From Rhodocyclales bacterium (GTDB lineage: Bacteria > Pseudomonadota > Gammaproteobacteria > Burkholderiales > Rhodocyclaceae), in contig JACRJA010000065.1 of the NCBI GenBank assembly GCA_016235745.1, positions 104,678-168,677 of the forward strand: a stretch of 64,000 nt of DNA. The letters run 5' to 3'. The first letter of the stretch is position 1. Each line of letters starts with the position of its first letter. This document shows positions 62,916 through 64,000 of the stretch, piece by piece. The notes under the pieces were generated by a model. That model was given only the letters and a program-made list of their open reading frames with translations, was not told the origin of the DNA and did not search any database. The position numbers were made by a program, and so were the translations under genes.

Positions 62916-64000
62916 CTACCCATCGTGCCGGTGCGTGTGGCGCAGGTCCGGCGCATGTGCATGGGCTGTGCGCCATGGGCGCAGGTGCACAAAAACCCCC
63001 ATGGCCGCAAGCGACAGCAGCGCCGCGACGCCAAACGCCCAGGCCGGCGCAAGAGCCCACAGCGCACCGGCCACGAGCGAAGCCGGCAGATACAGCACAC
63101 CCGTGATGAAGTTGTAAATACCCACAGCCGTCGCACGCCGCTCCGGTTCGAGGTCGGCGATGAAAGCCTTGCTCTGGGACTCGTCGATCGCATAAAACAC
63201 ACCATAGACGGCCAACGCTGCAACCAATTCCCATCGACTCGCCGCCCACACCAACCACATGTTGACGATAGCATAAAGCAGGTAGCCGAGCAATACGATT
63301 CGGCTGCGCCCAATCCAATCGCCGAGCTTGCCCACAAGCGGAGCCGCCAGCACACAAGTGGCGTTGAACAGCGCATACAGCAGCACCACCCCGCCCATGC
63401 CAAAACCCAGCGCGTGGGCGCGCAGCAAGATGAAACCCAGGCTGAAATAGGCGAGCGCAAACACCCCCGCCGGCACCAGAAAGCGTTTGAAGGCAGGGCT
63501 CAGCTCGCGCCAGTTCTGGCGCAAACCCTCACGCGCATGCGGCACGCCGCGCTGGTCGGGCACGCGCATGAGCACCAGCACACTGAGCACCGCCGGCACA
63601 AAGGCCACCCAGAACAAAATGCGGTAGGTGTCGGCCGATTCTCCCAGCCAGCTCAGCAGCGCATAGGCCAGCAGCGGCCCGAGCACGGCGCCGGCCTTGT
63701 CGAGCGCATTGTGCACGCCGAAAGCGTAGCCACGCTTGTCCGCCGCGGCGATCGAGGACAGCCAGGCGTCGCGCGGTGGCCCGCGAAAGCCCTTGCCCAG
63801 CCGCTCGACGACGCGAAACACCGCCAGCCCCGTGATCGACGAAGTCACGAGCAAAATCGTCTTCGCAAGCGTGGAAAAGGCGTAGCCCGCCGTCGCAAAC
63901 CACTTGCGCTGCCCGCTGCGGTCCGACAGCCAGCCCGAGAGGTAGTTGAGCGATGAGGCCGAAAAATCCGCGAGCCCCTCGATCAGCCCGAGCAGCGCGC
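62916..64000 (-). CDS. Major facilitator superfamily transporter (5' end outside window)
   Basis: The frame stays open to the window edge, so the N-terminal part is missing; about 361 residues are visible, covering roughly spans 2-12. The first visible segment LIEGLADFSASSLNYLSGW, followed by LSDRSGQRKW, is the loop-2 MFS signature (GxLSDRxGRR type). VVERLGKGFRGPPRDA is typical of a bacterial MFS subgroup of unknown substrate. The C-terminus is His-rich (HAHAPDLRHTHRHDG), which together with the neighbouring CDF and P-type ATPase genes hints at metal-related function, but this is inference only. Confidence 0.85.
   Translation of the reverse strand, partial: ALLGLIEGLADFSASSLNYLSGWLSDRSGQRKWFATAGYAFSTLAKTILLVTSSITGLAVFRVVERLGKGFRGPPRDAWLSSIAAADKRGYAFGVHNALDKAGAVLGPLLAYALLSWLGESADTYRILFWVAFVPAVLSVLVLMRVPDQRGVPHAREGLRQNWRELSPAFKRFLVPAGVFALAYFSLGFILLRAHALGFGMGGVVLLYALFNATCVLAAPLVGKLGDWIGRSRIVLLGYLLYAIVNMWLVWAASRWELVAALAVYGVFYAIDESQSKAFIADLEPERRATAVGIYNFITGVLYLPASLVAGALWALAPAWAFGVAALLSLAAMGVFVHLRPWRTAHAHAPDLRHTHRHDG

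Overview
The window is GC-rich (roughly two-thirds G+C by eye), densely packed chromosomal DNA, read as a member of the Betaproteobacteria. The pointers are gene content (dapA-bamC, prfB-recJ-rpfE-like, DUF2863, pepP-ubiH, amgK-murU beside lptD-surA-pdxA-ksgA, divergent ppsR/ppsA) and family resemblance; the genus cannot be fixed from sequence alone. It holds about 47 genes, one tRNA, two copies of a structured intergenic repeat and one insertion-sequence relic. No rRNA, CRISPR array or prophage was seen.

Layout. 0-5 kb (+): end of a histone-deacetylase-family gene, dapA, bamC, rlmD, dgkA, uppP (lysine/peptidoglycan precursor supply and envelope maintenance). 5-11.3 kb (-): glnD, map, prfB with its programmed +1 frameshift, recJ, then an RpfE-like gene. 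12.4-14.4 kb (+): lolC-lolD. 14.5-20.6 kb (-): DUF2062 protein, alpha/beta hydrolase, comEC, DUF2863 protein, ppsR. 20.7-23.2 kb (+): ppsA and tRNA-Arg(ACG). 23.4-31.8 kb (-): dnaE, quinone oxidoreductase, malic enzyme, diguanylate cyclase. 31.8-38.3 kb: a divergent LysR regulator and a five-gene operon (ich, acyl-CoA dehydrogenase, ict, MmgE/PrpD, ccl) that reads as an itaconate-to-pyruvate plus acetyl-CoA pathway. 38.3-42.5 kb (-): ubiH, pepP, murU, amgK. 42.6-50 kb (+): lptD, surA, pdxA, ksgA, then (after a convergent DUF2892 gene) rmuC. 50-52.1 kb (-): actP with its DUF485 partner. 52.2-54.5 kb: mnmH and selD head to head (selenium use in tRNA). 54.5-58.8 kb: tesA-like esterase and an ABC ATPase sharing overlapping start codons, a DMT permease, and a pair related to hpnE/hpnD whose catalytic signatures are degenerate. 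58.8-64 kb: transposase relic, P-type ATPase, CDF transporter and an MFS transporter cut by the window edge; this end looks like later-acquired ion/solute transport DNA.

Working together. Most genes are housekeeping: outer-membrane biogenesis (bamC, lolCD, lptD, surA), cell-wall precursor supply and recycling (dapA, uppP, amgK, murU), translation (prfB, map, ksgA, rlmD, tRNA-Arg), and carbon flux around PEP, malate and acetate (ppsA/ppsR, maeB, actP). The accessory interest lies in the itaconate operon with its atypical acyl-CoA dehydrogenase, the degenerate squalene-synthase-like pair, the two-copy long-hairpin repeat placed between convergent genes, and the altered P-type ATPase next to an IS relic.
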